From Streptomyces sp. RPT161 (lineage in GTDB: Bacteria > Actinomycetota > Actinomycetes > Streptomycetales > Streptomycetaceae), in assembly GCF_027533845.1 (NCBI RefSeq), contig NZ_JAPZVN010000002.1:434001-498000 (forward strand): a DNA stretch of 64,000 bases, read 5' to 3'. The notes under the pieces were generated by a model that ran no database searches, was not told the DNA's origin, and worked only from the letters and a program-made list of their open reading frames with translations. Of the stretch, positions 1 through 9,000 are shown piece by piece (position 1 is the stretch's first letter; each line of letters opens with the position of its first letter). The translations under genes were made by a program, and so were the position numbers.

Positions 1-1631
1 ACGACCGGGCGGCGCACGGTGGCACCGATGCCCAACTCGGCCACCTGCGGGTAGTTCACGATGATCGTGTCGAACAGCGCACCGCGCGAACCGGTGTTGC
101 TGATCGTGAACGTGCCGCCGGACATGTCGTCCGGGCTCAGGCCACCGGTGCGCACCTTGCCGGCCAGCTCGGCGGTCTTCTTGGCGATACCGGCGATGTT
201 CAGGTCACCGGCGCCCTTGATGACCGGGACCATCAGGCCCTTCTCCGAGTCCACCGCGATGCCGATGTTCTCGACGTCGTGGTAGGTGATGGTGCCGTCG
301 TCGTTGATCTTGGCGTTGATCGACGGGTGGGCCTTCAGCGCCTCGGCCGCGGCCTTGACGAAGAACGGCATCGGGGAGAGCTTGACGCCCTCACGAGCCA
401 GGAAGGACTCCTTGGCCCGCGTCCGCAGCTTCATGATCCGGGTGACGTCGACCTCGACGACGGAGGACAGCTGCGCCTGGTTGTGCAGCGCCTTCATCAT
501 GTTCTCGGCGATGACCTTGCGGATCCGCGACATCTTGACCGTCTGGCCGCGCAGCGGGGACGGCGCGGCCGCGGCGGCGGTCTTGGCGGCCGGGGCAGCC
601 GCCGGGGCGGCCTGAGCGGCGGCCTTGGCGGTCTCGGCGGCGGACAGCACGTCCTGCTTGCGGATCCGGCCACCGACGCCGGTGCCCTTCAACGTGGACA
701 GGTCCACACCGTGCTCGGCGGCGAGCTTACGGACCAGCGGGGTCACGTAGGCACCCTCGGCCTCGGCGGTCGCCGGGGCGGCGGGGGCCGGAGCGGCCGG
801 AGCCGGGGCGGCGGGGGCCGGAGCGGCCGGAGCCGGGGCGGCGGGGGCCGGAGCCGGGGCAGCCGGGGCCGGAGCGGCGGCCGGGGCAGGGGCCGGAGCC
901 GGAGCGGGGGCCGGAGCCGGGGCGGCGGCCGGGGCCGGGGCTTCCTGGGCCGGGGCCGGAGCCGGAGCCGGGGCCGGGGCCGGAGCCGGGGCCGGGGCGG
1001 CCGGGGCGGGGGCGGCGGCCTGAGTGGCGCCCGCGGCACCGATCACGGCGAGCTTGGCGCCGACCTCGGCGGTCTCGTCCTCGCCGACCACGATCTCCAG
1101 CAGGGTGCCGGAGACCGGCGCCGGGATCTCGGTGTCGACCTTGTCGGTGGAGACCTCGAGCAGCGGCTCGTCGGCCTCGACCGACTCGCCGACCTGCTTC
1201 AGCCAGCGGGTGACGGTGCCCTCGGTCACCGACTCACCGAGCGCGGGCAGGACGACGTCGGTGCCCTCGGCACCACCCGCGGGAGCGGCGGCCGGAGCCG
1301 GAGCGGCCGGAGCCTCGGCGGCCGGAGCCGGGGCGGCGGCGGGGGCGGGCTCGGGCTGGGCGGCCGGGGCCGGGGCAGCGGCGGGCGCGCCGGTGCCGTC
1401 GTCGATCACGGCCAGCTCGGCGCCGACCTCGACCGTCTCGTCCTCGGCCACCTTGATGGAGGTGAGGATGCCGGCAGCGGGGGCCGGGATCTCGGTGTCG
1501 ACCTTGTCGGTCGAGACCTCGAGCAGCGGCTCGTCGGCCTCGACACGCTCACCCTCGGCCTTCAGCCAGCGGGTGACGGTGCCCTCGGTCACGCTCTCAC
1601 CGAGCGCCGGCAGGGTTACGGAAACCGCCAT
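1..1631 (-). CDS. sucB: 2-oxoglutarate dehydrogenase E2 (dihydrolipoamide succinyltransferase), 3'-truncated
   Basis: E2 core of a 2-oxoacid dehydrogenase complex; it carries acyl groups on lipoyl-lysine to CoA. The protein starts [19 protein letters not shown] at 1631, with AGGAG about 10 nt upstream. Two lipoyl domains are visible (about residues 1-77 and 128-205), each with the [12 protein letters not shown] lipoylation loop. A very long Ala-Pro linker follows, then a peripheral-subunit-binding domain near residue 300 ([17 protein letters not shown]) and the start of the catalytic domain (about residue 365 on). The window ends before the catalytic DHRxxDG motif. It lies 50 nt downstream of lpdA (E3), so the two are probably co-transcribed. 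The family is certain; succinyl rather than another acyl specificity is inferred. Confidence 0.93.
   Translation of the reverse strand, partial: MAVSVTLPALGESVTEGTVTRWLKAEGERVEADEPLLEVSTDKVDTEIPAPAAGILTSIKVAEDETVEVGAELAVIDDGTGAPAAAPAPAAQPEPAPAAAPAPAAEAPAAPAPAAAPAGGAEGTDVVLPALGESVTEGTVTRWLKQVGESVEADEPLLEVSTDKVDTEIPAPVSGTLLEIVVGEDETAEVGAKLAVIGAAGATQAAAPAPAAPAPAPAPAPAPAPAPAQEAPAPAAAPAPAPAPAPAPAPAAAPAPAAPAPAPAAPAPAAPAPAAPAPAAPAPAAPATAEAEGAYVTPLVRKLAAEHGVDLSTLKGTGVGGRIRKQDVLSAAETAKAAAQAAPAAAPAAKTAAAAAPSPLRGQTVKMSRIRKVIAENMMKALHNQAQLSSVVEVDVTRIMKLRTRAKESFLAREGVKLSPMPFFVKAAAEALKAHPSINAKINDDGTITYHDVENIGIAVDSEKGLMVPVIKGAGDLNIAGIAKKTAELAGKVRTGGLSPDDMSGGTFTISNTGSRGALFDTIIVNYPQVAELGIGATVRRPV
781..840 (-). 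repeat. 30-bp tandem repeat in the sucB Ala-Pro linker
   Basis: Two identical adjacent 30-nt units lie at 781-810 and 811-840, and a third, diverging unit begins at 841. The whole stretch of about 740-1040 is built from GGCCGGAGC/GGCGGGG-like blocks coding for Ala-Pro repeats. It is the flexible linker that lets the lipoyl domains swing. Slippage can change its length. Confidence 0.85.
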
Positions 1632-1681
1632 GGTTTCGGTTGCTCCTAACGATCTGTGCGGATTGCGGGCGTGTCGAGGGG

Positions 1682-3070
1682 TTAGTCGTGCGAGTGCAGC
1701 GGCTTGCCCGCGAGCGCCAAGTGGGCCTCACCGAGCGCCTCGTTCTGCGTCGGGTGCGCGTGGATGAGCTGCGCGACCTCGGAGGGCAGCGCCTCCCAGT
1801 TGTAGATCAGCTGAGCCTCGCCAACCTGCTCGCCCATCCGGTCACCGACCATGTGGACGCCGACCACGGCACCGTCCCGGACCTGGACGAGCTTGATCTC
1901 GCCCGCGGTCTTGAGGATCTTGCTCTTGCCGTTGCCCGCCAGGTTGTACTTCAGGGTGACGACCTTGTCGGCCCCGTACAGTTCCTTGGCCTTGGCCTCG
2001 GACAGACCCATCGAGGCGACCTCGGGGTGGCAGTACGTGACACGCGGCACGCCGTCGTAGTCGATCGGCACGACCTTGAGACCGGCCAGCCGCTCGGCCA
2101 CCAGCATGCCCTCGGCGAAGCCGACGTGCGCGAGCTGGAGGGTCGGGACGAGGTCACCGACGGCGGAGATGGTCGGCACGTTGGTGCGCATGTACTCGTC
2201 CACCAGGACATAGCCGCGGTCCATCGCGACCCCGGCCTCCTCGTAGCCCAGGCCCTGCGAGACCGGCCCGCGGCCGACGGCGACGAGCAGCAGCTCGGCC
2301 TCGAAGGTCTTGCCGTTCTCCAGCGAGACCTTGACACCGTCGGCGGTGTACTCGACGCCCGAGAAACGGGAGCCGAGGGAGAAGTTTATGCCGCGCTTGC
2401 GGAAGGCCCGCTCCAGCAGCTTGGAGCTGTTCTCGTCCTCAACCGGGACCAGGTGGGGGAGGGCCTCGATGATGGTGACGTCCGAGCCGAACGACTTCCA
2501 CGCGGAGGCGAACTCGACGCCGATGACACCGCCGCCCAGGATGATCGCGGACTTCGGCACCCGGTCCAGGACCAGCGCGTGGTCCGAGGAGATGACGCGC
2601 TCGCCGTCGATGTTCAGACCCGGCAGCGACTTCGGCACCGAGCCGGTCGCCAGCAGGACGTGACGGCCGGTGTAGCGCTGGCCGTTCACGTCGACGGAGG
2701 TGGGGGAGGACAGGCGGCCCTCGCCGGTCACATACGTGACCTTGCGGCTGGCCACCAGGCCCTGCAGGCCCTTGTACAGGCCGGAGATCACGTCGTCCTT
2801 GTACTTGTGCACACCGGCGATGTCGATGCCCTCGAAGGAGGCCTTGACACCGAACTGGGCACTTTCCCGAGCCTGGTCGGCGATCTCACCGGCGTGCAGC
2901 AGAGCCTTGGTGGGGATGCAGCCGCGGTGCAGACAAGTACCGCCGAGCTTGTCCTTCTCGATCAGGGCGACGTCCAGGCCCAGCTGAGCCGCGCGCAGCG
3001 CCGCGGCGTAGCCGCCGCTTCCACCGCCGAGGATCACTAGGTCGAAAACGGTGCTGGCGTCGTTCGCCAC
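1682..3070 (-). CDS. lpdA: dihydrolipoyl dehydrogenase (E3)
   Basis: FAD disulfide oxidoreductase that reoxidises dihydrolipoamide of 2-oxoacid dehydrogenases with NAD. The FAD-binding [14 protein letters not shown] lies near the N-terminus. The redox-active pair is in [17 protein letters not shown]. An NAD-binding [13 protein letters not shown] lies mid-protein, and the catalytic HxxxxE is [10 protein letters not shown] near the C-terminus. A start at GTG 3070 ([16 protein letters not shown]) gives 462 residues, the usual length, with GGAGG 7 nt upstream. The frame stays open upstream to 3259 but shows no homology there. The gene lies 50 nt upstream of sucB on the same strand. Confidence 0.95.
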   Translation of the reverse strand: MANDASTVFDLVILGGGSGGYAAALRAAQLGLDVALIEKDKLGGTCLHRGCIPTKALLHAGEIADQARESAQFGVKASFEGIDIAGVHKYKDDVISGLYKGLQGLVASRKVTYVTGEGRLSSPTSVDVNGQRYTGRHVLLATGSVPKSLPGLNIDGERVISSDHALVLDRVPKSAIILGGGVIGVEFASAWKSFGSDVTIIEALPHLVPVEDENSSKLLERAFRKRGINFSLGSRFSGVEYTADGVKVSLENGKTFEAELLLVAVGRGPVSQGLGYEEAGVAMDRGYVLVDEYMRTNVPTISAVGDLVPTLQLAHVGFAEGMLVAERLAGLKVVPIDYDGVPRVTYCHPEVASMGLSEAKAKELYGADKVVTLKYNLAGNGKSKILKTAGEIKLVQVRDGAVVGVHMVGDRMGEQVGEAQLIYNWEALPSEVAQLIHAHPTQNEALGEAHLALAGKPLHSHD

Positions 3071-3139
3071 GTCACGTCCTCCATGCATGGGTACGCCGGA
3101 GCCGGTCCTACGTGACCGGGCGGCGGCTTTATGTTCGGC

Positions 3140-3163
3140 CGCTTGTTTAAACGCTTGTTCAAA
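3140..3163. promoter_or_regulatory. tandem 12-bp direct repeat upstream of lpdA
   Basis: CGCTTGTTTAAA (3140-3151) is followed directly by CGCTTGTTCAAA (3152-3163), an 11/12 match. It lies 70-93 nt upstream of the lpdA start in an unusually AT-rich patch. This looks like a regulator site or promoter element; the factor is unknown. Confidence 0.4.
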
Positions 3164-3307
3164 ATGGGCCCTGTCGTGCCGGTACAACATCTTCGCACTT
3201 GTTGACGGCTGCTGGGACGCGGGGCCGGGGTGTACGAGCGCTGTACGTGCACAGGCCATGTGCTACTGGTGAGTAGGCGACCGGATTTCGTTGAGGGCGA
3301 ACGGCAA

Positions 3308-3331
3308 GGCCCCGGGCCGTAGCCCGGGGCC
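3308..3331 (-). terminator. hairpin terminator downstream of pepA
   Basis: A perfect 10-bp stem GGCCCCGGGC / GCCCGGGGCC with a CGTA loop lies just past the pepA stop at 3355. There is no T-run, as is usual for terminators in very GC-rich actinobacteria. Confidence 0.7.
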
Positions 3332-3354
3332 GTGGCTGAGCGTTGGCCGATCCG

Positions 3355-4881
3355 TTAGAGGATCGTTCCCTCGGCCGCCTGCTCGGCCAGCCGCACCAGG
3401 GTCCGCACGCCGGTGCCGGTACCGCCCTTGGGGGTGTAGCCGAACGGCGCGCCCTCGTGGAACGCGGGACCCGCGATGTCCAGGTGGGCCCAGGTGATGC
3501 CCTCGCCGACGAACTCCTTCAGGAACAGTCCGGCCACCAGGCCGCCGCCCATCCGGTCGCCCATGTTCGCGATGTCGGCGACCGGGGAGTCCATGCCCTT
3601 GCGCAGCTCGGCGGGGAGCGGCATGGGCCAGGACGGCTCGCCGGCCTCCTCGGCGATGCCGTGGATGGCGGTGCGGAAGTCGTCGTCGTTGGCCATGATC
3701 CCGAAGTGCCGGTGGCCGAGTGCCAGCACCATCGCGCCGGTCAGCGTGGCCACGTCGACGATCGCGTCCGGGTTCTCCTCCGAGGCGCGGGTGATGGCGT
3801 CGGCGAGTACCAGGCGGCCCTCGGCGTCGGTGTTGAGCACCTCGACGGTCTTGCCCGAGTACATCCTCAGCACGTCACCCGGCCGGGTGGCGGTGCCCGA
3901 CGGCATGTTCTCGGCGAGCGCCAGCCAGCCGGTGACGTTGGTCTCGACGCCGAGCTTCGCGGCGGCGACCACCGCGGCGAAGACGGCGGCGGCGCCGGAC
4001 ATGTCGCACTTCATGGTCTCGTTGTGACCGGCGGGCTTGAGCGAGATGCCGCCCGAGTCGTACGTGATGCCCTTGCCGACGAAGGCGACGTGCTTCTTCG
4101 CCTTGGGGTTGGTGTACGCGACCTTCACCAGGCGCGGCGGGTTGGCCGACCCCTGGCCGACGCCCATGATGCCGCCGTAGCCGCCCTTGACCAGCGCCTT
4201 CTCGTCCAGCACCTCGACCTTGAGGCCGTGCTCCTTGGCGGCCTGCTGGACGGCGGCGGCGAACGACTTCGGGAACAGGTCGTTCGACGGCATGTTGATC
4301 AGGTCACGCGCCCGGTTGACCTCTTCGGCCAGCGCGATGGCGCGGGCGGCGGCGGCCTTGAACGCCTTGTCCCGCGGCTTGCCGCCGAGCAGGGCGACCT
4401 CGGCGAGCGGCTCCTTGACGCCGTTGCCGTTCTTCTTGTCGCCGTTGCCCCGGTAGGCGTTGTACGCGTACGCGCCGAGCAGCGCGCCCTCGGCCACCGC
4501 CTCGGCGTCCGCGACCTCGGCGGCCGGGAGCGCGAACGCGGCCTTCTTCGAGCCCGCCAGCGCACGGGCGGCGGCGCCCGCGGCCCGGCGCAGCGCCTCG
4601 GCGGCGTAGCCGTCTCCCTTGGTGGGCGCGTCGCCCAGGCCGACCGCCAGCACGACCGGGGCCTTGACACCAGTCGGCGCCGGCAGCTTCGTCACCTCGC
4701 CCTCGGCGCCGGTGGCGCCCAGGGTCTCCAGGGTGGCGGCCAGCTTGCCGTTGAAGGCCTCGTCCACCGCCTCTGCGCCGGGAGCGACCACGGGCCCCTT
4801 GGACCCCTTGGCCACGCCGACCACGACGGCGTCCGCACGCAACGCTGCGGCGGAGGATGTGCTGAGAGTCAGTGCAGTCAC
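3355..4881 (-). CDS. pepA: leucyl aminopeptidase (M17)
   Basis: Cytosolic di-metal aminopeptidase of 508 residues that removes N-terminal amino acids. The M17 signature NTDAEGRLVLADAI is present. Metal ligands and the catalytic Lys are seen in VGKGITYDSGGISLKP and MKCDMSGAAAVF. The N-terminal alpha/beta domain is Ala-rich, as in actinobacterial homologues. The start is GTG at 4881 (MTALTLSTSSAAALRAD) with a purine-rich AGAGGA about 11 nt upstream. It is transcribed toward lpdA but separated from it by a 284-nt gap containing a terminator and the lpdA upstream region, so it is probably a single-gene unit. Confidence 0.95.
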   Translation of the reverse strand: MTALTLSTSSAAALRADAVVVGVAKGSKGPVVAPGAEAVDEAFNGKLAATLETLGATGAEGEVTKLPAPTGVKAPVVLAVGLGDAPTKGDGYAAEALRRAAGAAARALAGSKKAAFALPAAEVADAEAVAEGALLGAYAYNAYRGNGDKKNGNGVKEPLAEVALLGGKPRDKAFKAAAARAIALAEEVNRARDLINMPSNDLFPKSFAAAVQQAAKEHGLKVEVLDEKALVKGGYGGIMGVGQGSANPPRLVKVAYTNPKAKKHVAFVGKGITYDSGGISLKPAGHNETMKCDMSGAAAVFAAVVAAAKLGVETNVTGWLALAENMPSGTATRPGDVLRMYSGKTVEVLNTDAEGRLVLADAITRASEENPDAIVDVATLTGAMVLALGHRHFGIMANDDDFRTAIHGIAEEAGEPSWPMPLPAELRKGMDSPVADIANMGDRMGGGLVAGLFLKEFVGEGITWAHLDIAGPAFHEGAPFGYTPKGGTGTGVRTLVRLAEQAAEGTIL

Positions 4882-4981
4882 GGTGTTGAAGTTCCTCTTC
4901 CGTCGAGGTCCGTTGCCTCAACGGCGTCGTTGCCGGTGAGGTGCCGACGGGGCGTTCCGCCCCGTACGGCTTCTCGTGAGC

Positions 4982-5173
4982 CTACGCCCGTGATACGGCG
5001 CCAGTCCGCTTCGGCCCAGCACGAACCGCTCGCGGCGACTGGTCGTACCGCCGGGACTTGATCTCCCGGAGAAAGTCCCGGATACGCATGTGGTGGTGGT
5101 CGGCGCTCAGTTCTATGCAGTTGTTGCCGCCACCGCCACAGGATGACGACTTCTGCCGAGCGGGCTCGGACAT
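4982..5173 (-). CDS. DUF397 domain protein, atypical C-terminus
   Basis: A small protein of 63 residues starting at ATG 5173 with AGAGGA 6 nt upstream. KSSSCGGGGNNCIEL near the N-terminus matches the first half of DUF397, typically (W)RKSSYSGGGNNCVEVA. The usual VRDSKDP...W..F second half is not recognisable: the frame reads HHHMRIRDFLREIKSRRY instead. DUF397 genes normally follow an XRE/DUF5753 regulator. Here the upstream partner is only a remnant (5185-5324), so this may be a decaying or diverged orphan. A frameshift near 5065 could also explain the odd tail. Confidence 0.6.
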   Translation of the reverse strand: MSEPARQKSSSCGGGGNNCIELSADHHHMRIRDFLREIKSRRYDQSPRAVRAGPKRTGAVSRA

Positions 5174-5184
5174 GCCCGTTCCTC

Positions 5185-5324
5185 TCACCGGTCGCGGGCG
5201 GTGGACCAGATGAGGTCCCGGGACTTGTCGGGAGGCAGCGCGGAGCGTTCCATCAGGTCCAGTGGCGACCGGTAGTTGGCGAGTGGGGTGGGGAGTCTGC
5301 GAAGTACGCACCGTATGCCGTGTC
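5185..5324 (-). pseudogene. remnant of an XRE/DUF5753-type regulator C-terminus
   Basis: The frame ending at the TGA at 5185 reads LANYRSPLDLMERSALPPDK then SRDLIWSTARDR. This fits the C-terminal pattern of DUF5753 regulators (aYrxaldxLrxxALxpeeSrxlI). The stop lies 11 nt before the DUF397 start, which is the normal spacing of that gene pair. Continuity is lost near 5285: the preceding expected segment (AYGAYFADSPP) sits in another frame at about 5291-5324. No helix-turn-helix or upstream body remains. This was recognised by pattern, not by a search. Confidence 0.5.
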
Positions 5325-5622
5325 GAGCGGCCCGGTGTCCAAATCCCCCGCGACCCCCGCGCACCGGGGACGGGGATCGAAAGGGGCCCCCTGCGATCCC
5401 TCCTGACCCGCCACGGCCTGCCGCAACTCATCAACAAGGCATCCCGTTGACGTCAGAACTGACAACACAGTGACTTTGAACTGGCGCCACCCTCCCTACG
5501 CGTCAGCGTTTGTGACGCCAATCCGGACCTCCCAACCGCCCGTGTCCCGGGGTGTGGCGGTGCATTTCGCTACTGGCTTCTGCGTACGGAGTTTCGTCAA
5601 GAGTCGAAGTGGGCTCGAGAGC
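5325..5622. other. gene-free stretch of the accessory island
   Basis: No convincing gene was found. Short frames on both strands lack family signals and ribosome sites. A hairpin GGGATCG (5373-5379) / CGATCCC (5394-5400) and a small palindrome GTCAG-AA-CTGAC (5452-5463) are present. GC content drops toward 5622. The stretch is probably debris of earlier gene content, or the regulatory region of the lost regulator. Confidence 0.4.
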
Positions 5623-6063
5623 TCAACGCAGAGTTGAGAAGGTAACAATAGGGCCGTCGTCCGTGTTGACCACCCGGACGTCGAACCGCTTATCCGGGAA
5701 TGAGTTCATAAGAGCTGCCGACCAGCAGCGGGATAGGGCTTCCGCCACGCCCTGCAGAGCCCTGTTGTCTTCGGCCGTGTCCTCGCAGTCAATGACCTGC
5801 CAAAGCTTCAACTGATTGAGCGTTGCCTCGATACGCCCAAGGTCTCCATTAAGATGCTCGCGCCAGGTCTCGAAATTATTTTCATTGTACACGCGAGACC
5901 ACAATACGCACCCCCCCACCTCTTTGAAGTCTGGCCAAAAGACTTGCGCCGCAGCAAGCCACACGGCCAGGCTGGAGTGCTGGGTCAGGAAGTCGATAGA
6001 GTCTACGTCTCCGCGCACTCCCTCCACCCATGATCGAATTTCTGGATAATCTTCTGGTTTCAT
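5623..6063 (-). CDS. probable immunity protein for the RHS toxin
   Basis: A 146-residue protein (MKPEDYPEIRSWVEGVRGDV...) starting at ATG 6063, with AGGTGA about 6 nt upstream and only 5 nt after the RHS toxin stop. It is acidic, Trp-rich, and has no signal peptide or membrane segment, consistent with a cytosolic binding partner. Base composition is clearly lower in GC than the flanking core genes, typical of recently acquired toxin-immunity cassettes. No family was recognised; the immunity role rests on position directly after a toxin tip, size and composition. A longer start at 6117 would overlap the toxin gene and is less likely. Confidence 0.6.
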   Translation of the reverse strand: MKPEDYPEIRSWVEGVRGDVDSIDFLTQHSSLAVWLAAAQVFWPDFKEVGGCVLWSRVYNENNFETWREHLNGDLGRIEATLNQLKLWQVIDCEDTAEDNRALQGVAEALSRCWSAALMNSFPDKRFDVRVVNTDDGPIVTFSTLR

Positions 6064-6068
6064 GCGTC

Positions 6069-9000
6069 TCACCTGGGAAGTTCGTCGGGGCGAGCTGGTC
6101 TTGGCATCTTGTCCCAAGTGTAAAATACCTGTCCCGTTTTCGGGTTCACGTTCTGATGCATTTCGAGCACATGGGGAGCTGGAATCCCGCCGTGTGGGGC
6201 GGAGTCAGGGTCCACGTCAACACGCTTGACTGGAACCCCGTTGTCGTCGTAGACGGCGTAAGCAGTCACAGTGCCATCCTCTTTGCGTCGCACCAGGATT
6301 TCGTCTGGCCCTGCGCTCTTGGGGAATCTCCCGCTCACCTGTCGGGCATTCGAGAGATCTATCCCGGTTGGACACGATTGGAGGCCAAGGGGGTCGATCA
6401 GGTTATGTGGGTCGCTGACGTATGCGTAGTTGTTGTCGGCTGGTTCGAGGCCGAGAGGGTCAGGTGTGAGGTATCGAGATGTTTCGGAGTCGTAGTAGCG
6501 GAAGTAATTGTAGTTCAGGCCCGTTTCGGGGTCGTGGTACTGGCCGGGGAAGCGCAGAGGGCAGTCGACATTGGTCTCGTCTGTTGTTGGGGCTGGGAGT
6601 TGGGTGCCCCAGAGGGTCGTGCGGATTTGCCAGGTGACTGCTCCGTCAGGCGTGACCAGTTCCGTGGGGGTGCCTGCCAGGTCCGTCACCACCGAGTGGA
6701 AGGTGGCCGGCTCGCCCAGGCGGGCGATCAGGGAACCGGGGGCGGTCGGCTTCTCGCGGTCGGTTTGGGATAGGGGGCGGTGGGAGCCCGGCGCGTAGTC
6801 CCACGTTGCGGTGTGGCCACCGTCTGCGGTTTGTTCTGCTACGCGGGTGCCGTCCCACGTGAACGTGGTTTCCTCGGCAACCGAGCCGTCGTCCGTCAAG
6901 CGGCGCTTCGCTGTGCGGCGGCCCAGTGGGTCGTATACGTAGTGCCAGCGTTCGCCGTCAGGCGTGACGGCGGCCGTCAGGCGGTCCTCGGCGTTCCATG
7001 AGAACAGCCACGTGCGCTTCTGGCCGTTGAGGAGTCTGCGGGACTTGCGGACCAGGCGGCCCTGGGCGTCGTGTTCGTAGGTCGTGCGGCCTGCGCGGCG
7101 GATCAGTGTTCCGGTGAACTCGCGCTCGCCCGCGGCCTGGTGGGCTGGGGCCTCCGCGTGGGTTAGGTTGCCTGCTTCGTCGTAGGCGTAGGTTTCGGAC
7201 CAGCCGTGGGCCGTGACCGCCGTGACTCGGCCGGTCTTGTTGAGGGTGAAGTGCCGCGTGCCGGAAGTCAGTTCGCGGATCTCGGTCAGCAGGCCGTCGG
7301 GGCGGTAGGCGTAGGTGCGGTGTTGGAGGAGGACGTCCGCAGCGGTTGCCTTGAGGGTCTGGGTGGTCAGGCGGTCGTTGCTGTCCCACGTCTGGGTCAG
7401 GTGGACGCCTTCGCCGATGCGGCGTTCGACCTCGCGGCCCGCCGCGTCGTACGTGAAGGCCAACTCCCCGGCGTCCGTGCGGAGTTCGGTTGGGCGGCCC
7501 GCCGCGTCGTAGGTCCAGTGGGAGACCGTACCGCCCGGCGTGGTGCGCTCCGTGCGGCGGCCCGCGGCATCGTACGTGTACCGCATCGCACGGCCGTTGG
7601 TGGTTTCCGACAGCACGCGGCCCAGCGCGTCGCGCTGCCACACCACCTCCGTGTCGGGGTTGACGGCGCGCAGCAGGTGGCCGGACGCGTCATACGCGAA
7701 CGTGGTCCGCGTGCCGTCGTCCGCCAGCGTGGCCGTAGTGCGGCCGAGCGTGTCCCGAGTGAACGCCAACGTCTCGCCCGCGCCGTTCGTGCGGGCCAGC
7801 AGTTGTCCGGCCGCGTCGTGGGCGTACGCCAGCCTGCGGCCGTTGAAGTCGGTCTCCGCCACCAGGCGGCCCGCCGCGTCGTACTCGTACGACCACGTCA
7901 GGCCCTGCGGGTTGGTCACGCCCGTCAGGCGCAACTCCGTGTCGTACGCGAAGTCGTAGACCGTGCCGTCAGGGTCCCTGCGGGACGACGGCAGGTCGAA
8001 GTGGGTGCTGGTGTGGCGAGTGGTGTTGCCTGCCGGATCGGTGTGTGAGACGAGGTTGCCCTCACCGTCCCATTGCCACTCCTCACGCGCGCCGTCCGGC
8101 TGTTCGCGCCACGCGGGCTTGCCTTCCGGGGTCCAGCCCATGCGGCTGGTGTGCCCCAGGGGATCGGTGACCTGAGTGACGCGGCCGAATATGTCCCGCT
8201 GGACCGTGGTGCTATTGCCCAGCGGGTCCGTGACGGATATCGGCAGGCCCGCCGCGTCGCATTCAACCCGTTGGACATGCCCGAGCGGGTCGGTGATGGA
8301 CGTGACGTGGCCGGACGCGTCGTACGCGTAAACGGTTTCCGCCCCCGTCGGGTCCACCGTCGCCAGCAGGTTGCCGTCGGGGTCGTAGGTGTGGCGCCAG
8401 ACCGCGCCGCCCGGCTCGGTGACCTCCACCGGGAGGTTCAGCGCGTTGTACGCGGCCTGTCCGGTGGAACCGTCAGGCAGGGTGATCCCCACCAGGTTGC
8501 CCGCCTCGTCGTACGCGTAACGCGTCGTGCGGCCAAGGGGGTCGGTGACCGACAGGCGGTGTTGGCCGTTTGGGTCCCACACGGTGGTGGTCGTATGGCC
8601 GAGGGGGTCGGTCTCGGCCACCACCCGGCACGCCTCGTTGTAGCGGTAAGTGCTGGTCGCGCCAAGCGAGTTGGTGTACGTGTTCGTCCGCGTCCGGTCG
8701 TCGTACGTGAAGGCGCCGGACATGAAGCCGTCCGAGCCCTGCGTGCGTACCACTCGGCCGTGTTCGTCGTAGACATACGTGAACGCGGTTCCGTTGCGGT
8801 CGGTCCAGGAGGTGATCCGGCCGTCCGGGTCGTAGGTGAAACGCAGCGGTGTGCCGCTGGAGTTGGTGACCTCGGTCAGGTTGCCCGCGTCGTCGTATCC
8901 GTAACGCACCAGGACCGTGTCCAGGAGCCGTAGGGCGGTGACGCGCCCGCCGTGTGTGTCCACGGCGATGTCGTAGCCGCCGGAATGGCGGATACCGGTG

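Noticed and set aside
740-1040. CRISPR-like or tandem array at the sucB repeats
   Set aside because: Repeats are contiguous without unique spacers and encode an in-frame Ala-Pro linker.
279-1767. Long plus-strand Gly/Arg-rich open frames across sucB
   Set aside because: They are antisense shadows of the Ala-Pro-rich sucB coding strand; high GC keeps opposite frames open. No family signal.
3071-3259. N-terminal extension of lpdA to 3259
   Set aside because: The extra residues lack homology, whereas GTG 3070 has GGAGG at 7 nt and yields the standard 462-residue length.
5253-5468. 71-residue minus-strand frame as an intact gene
   Set aside because: No ribosome site or family match over most of its length; only its end (AYGAYFADSPP) fits as part of the decayed DUF5753 remnant.
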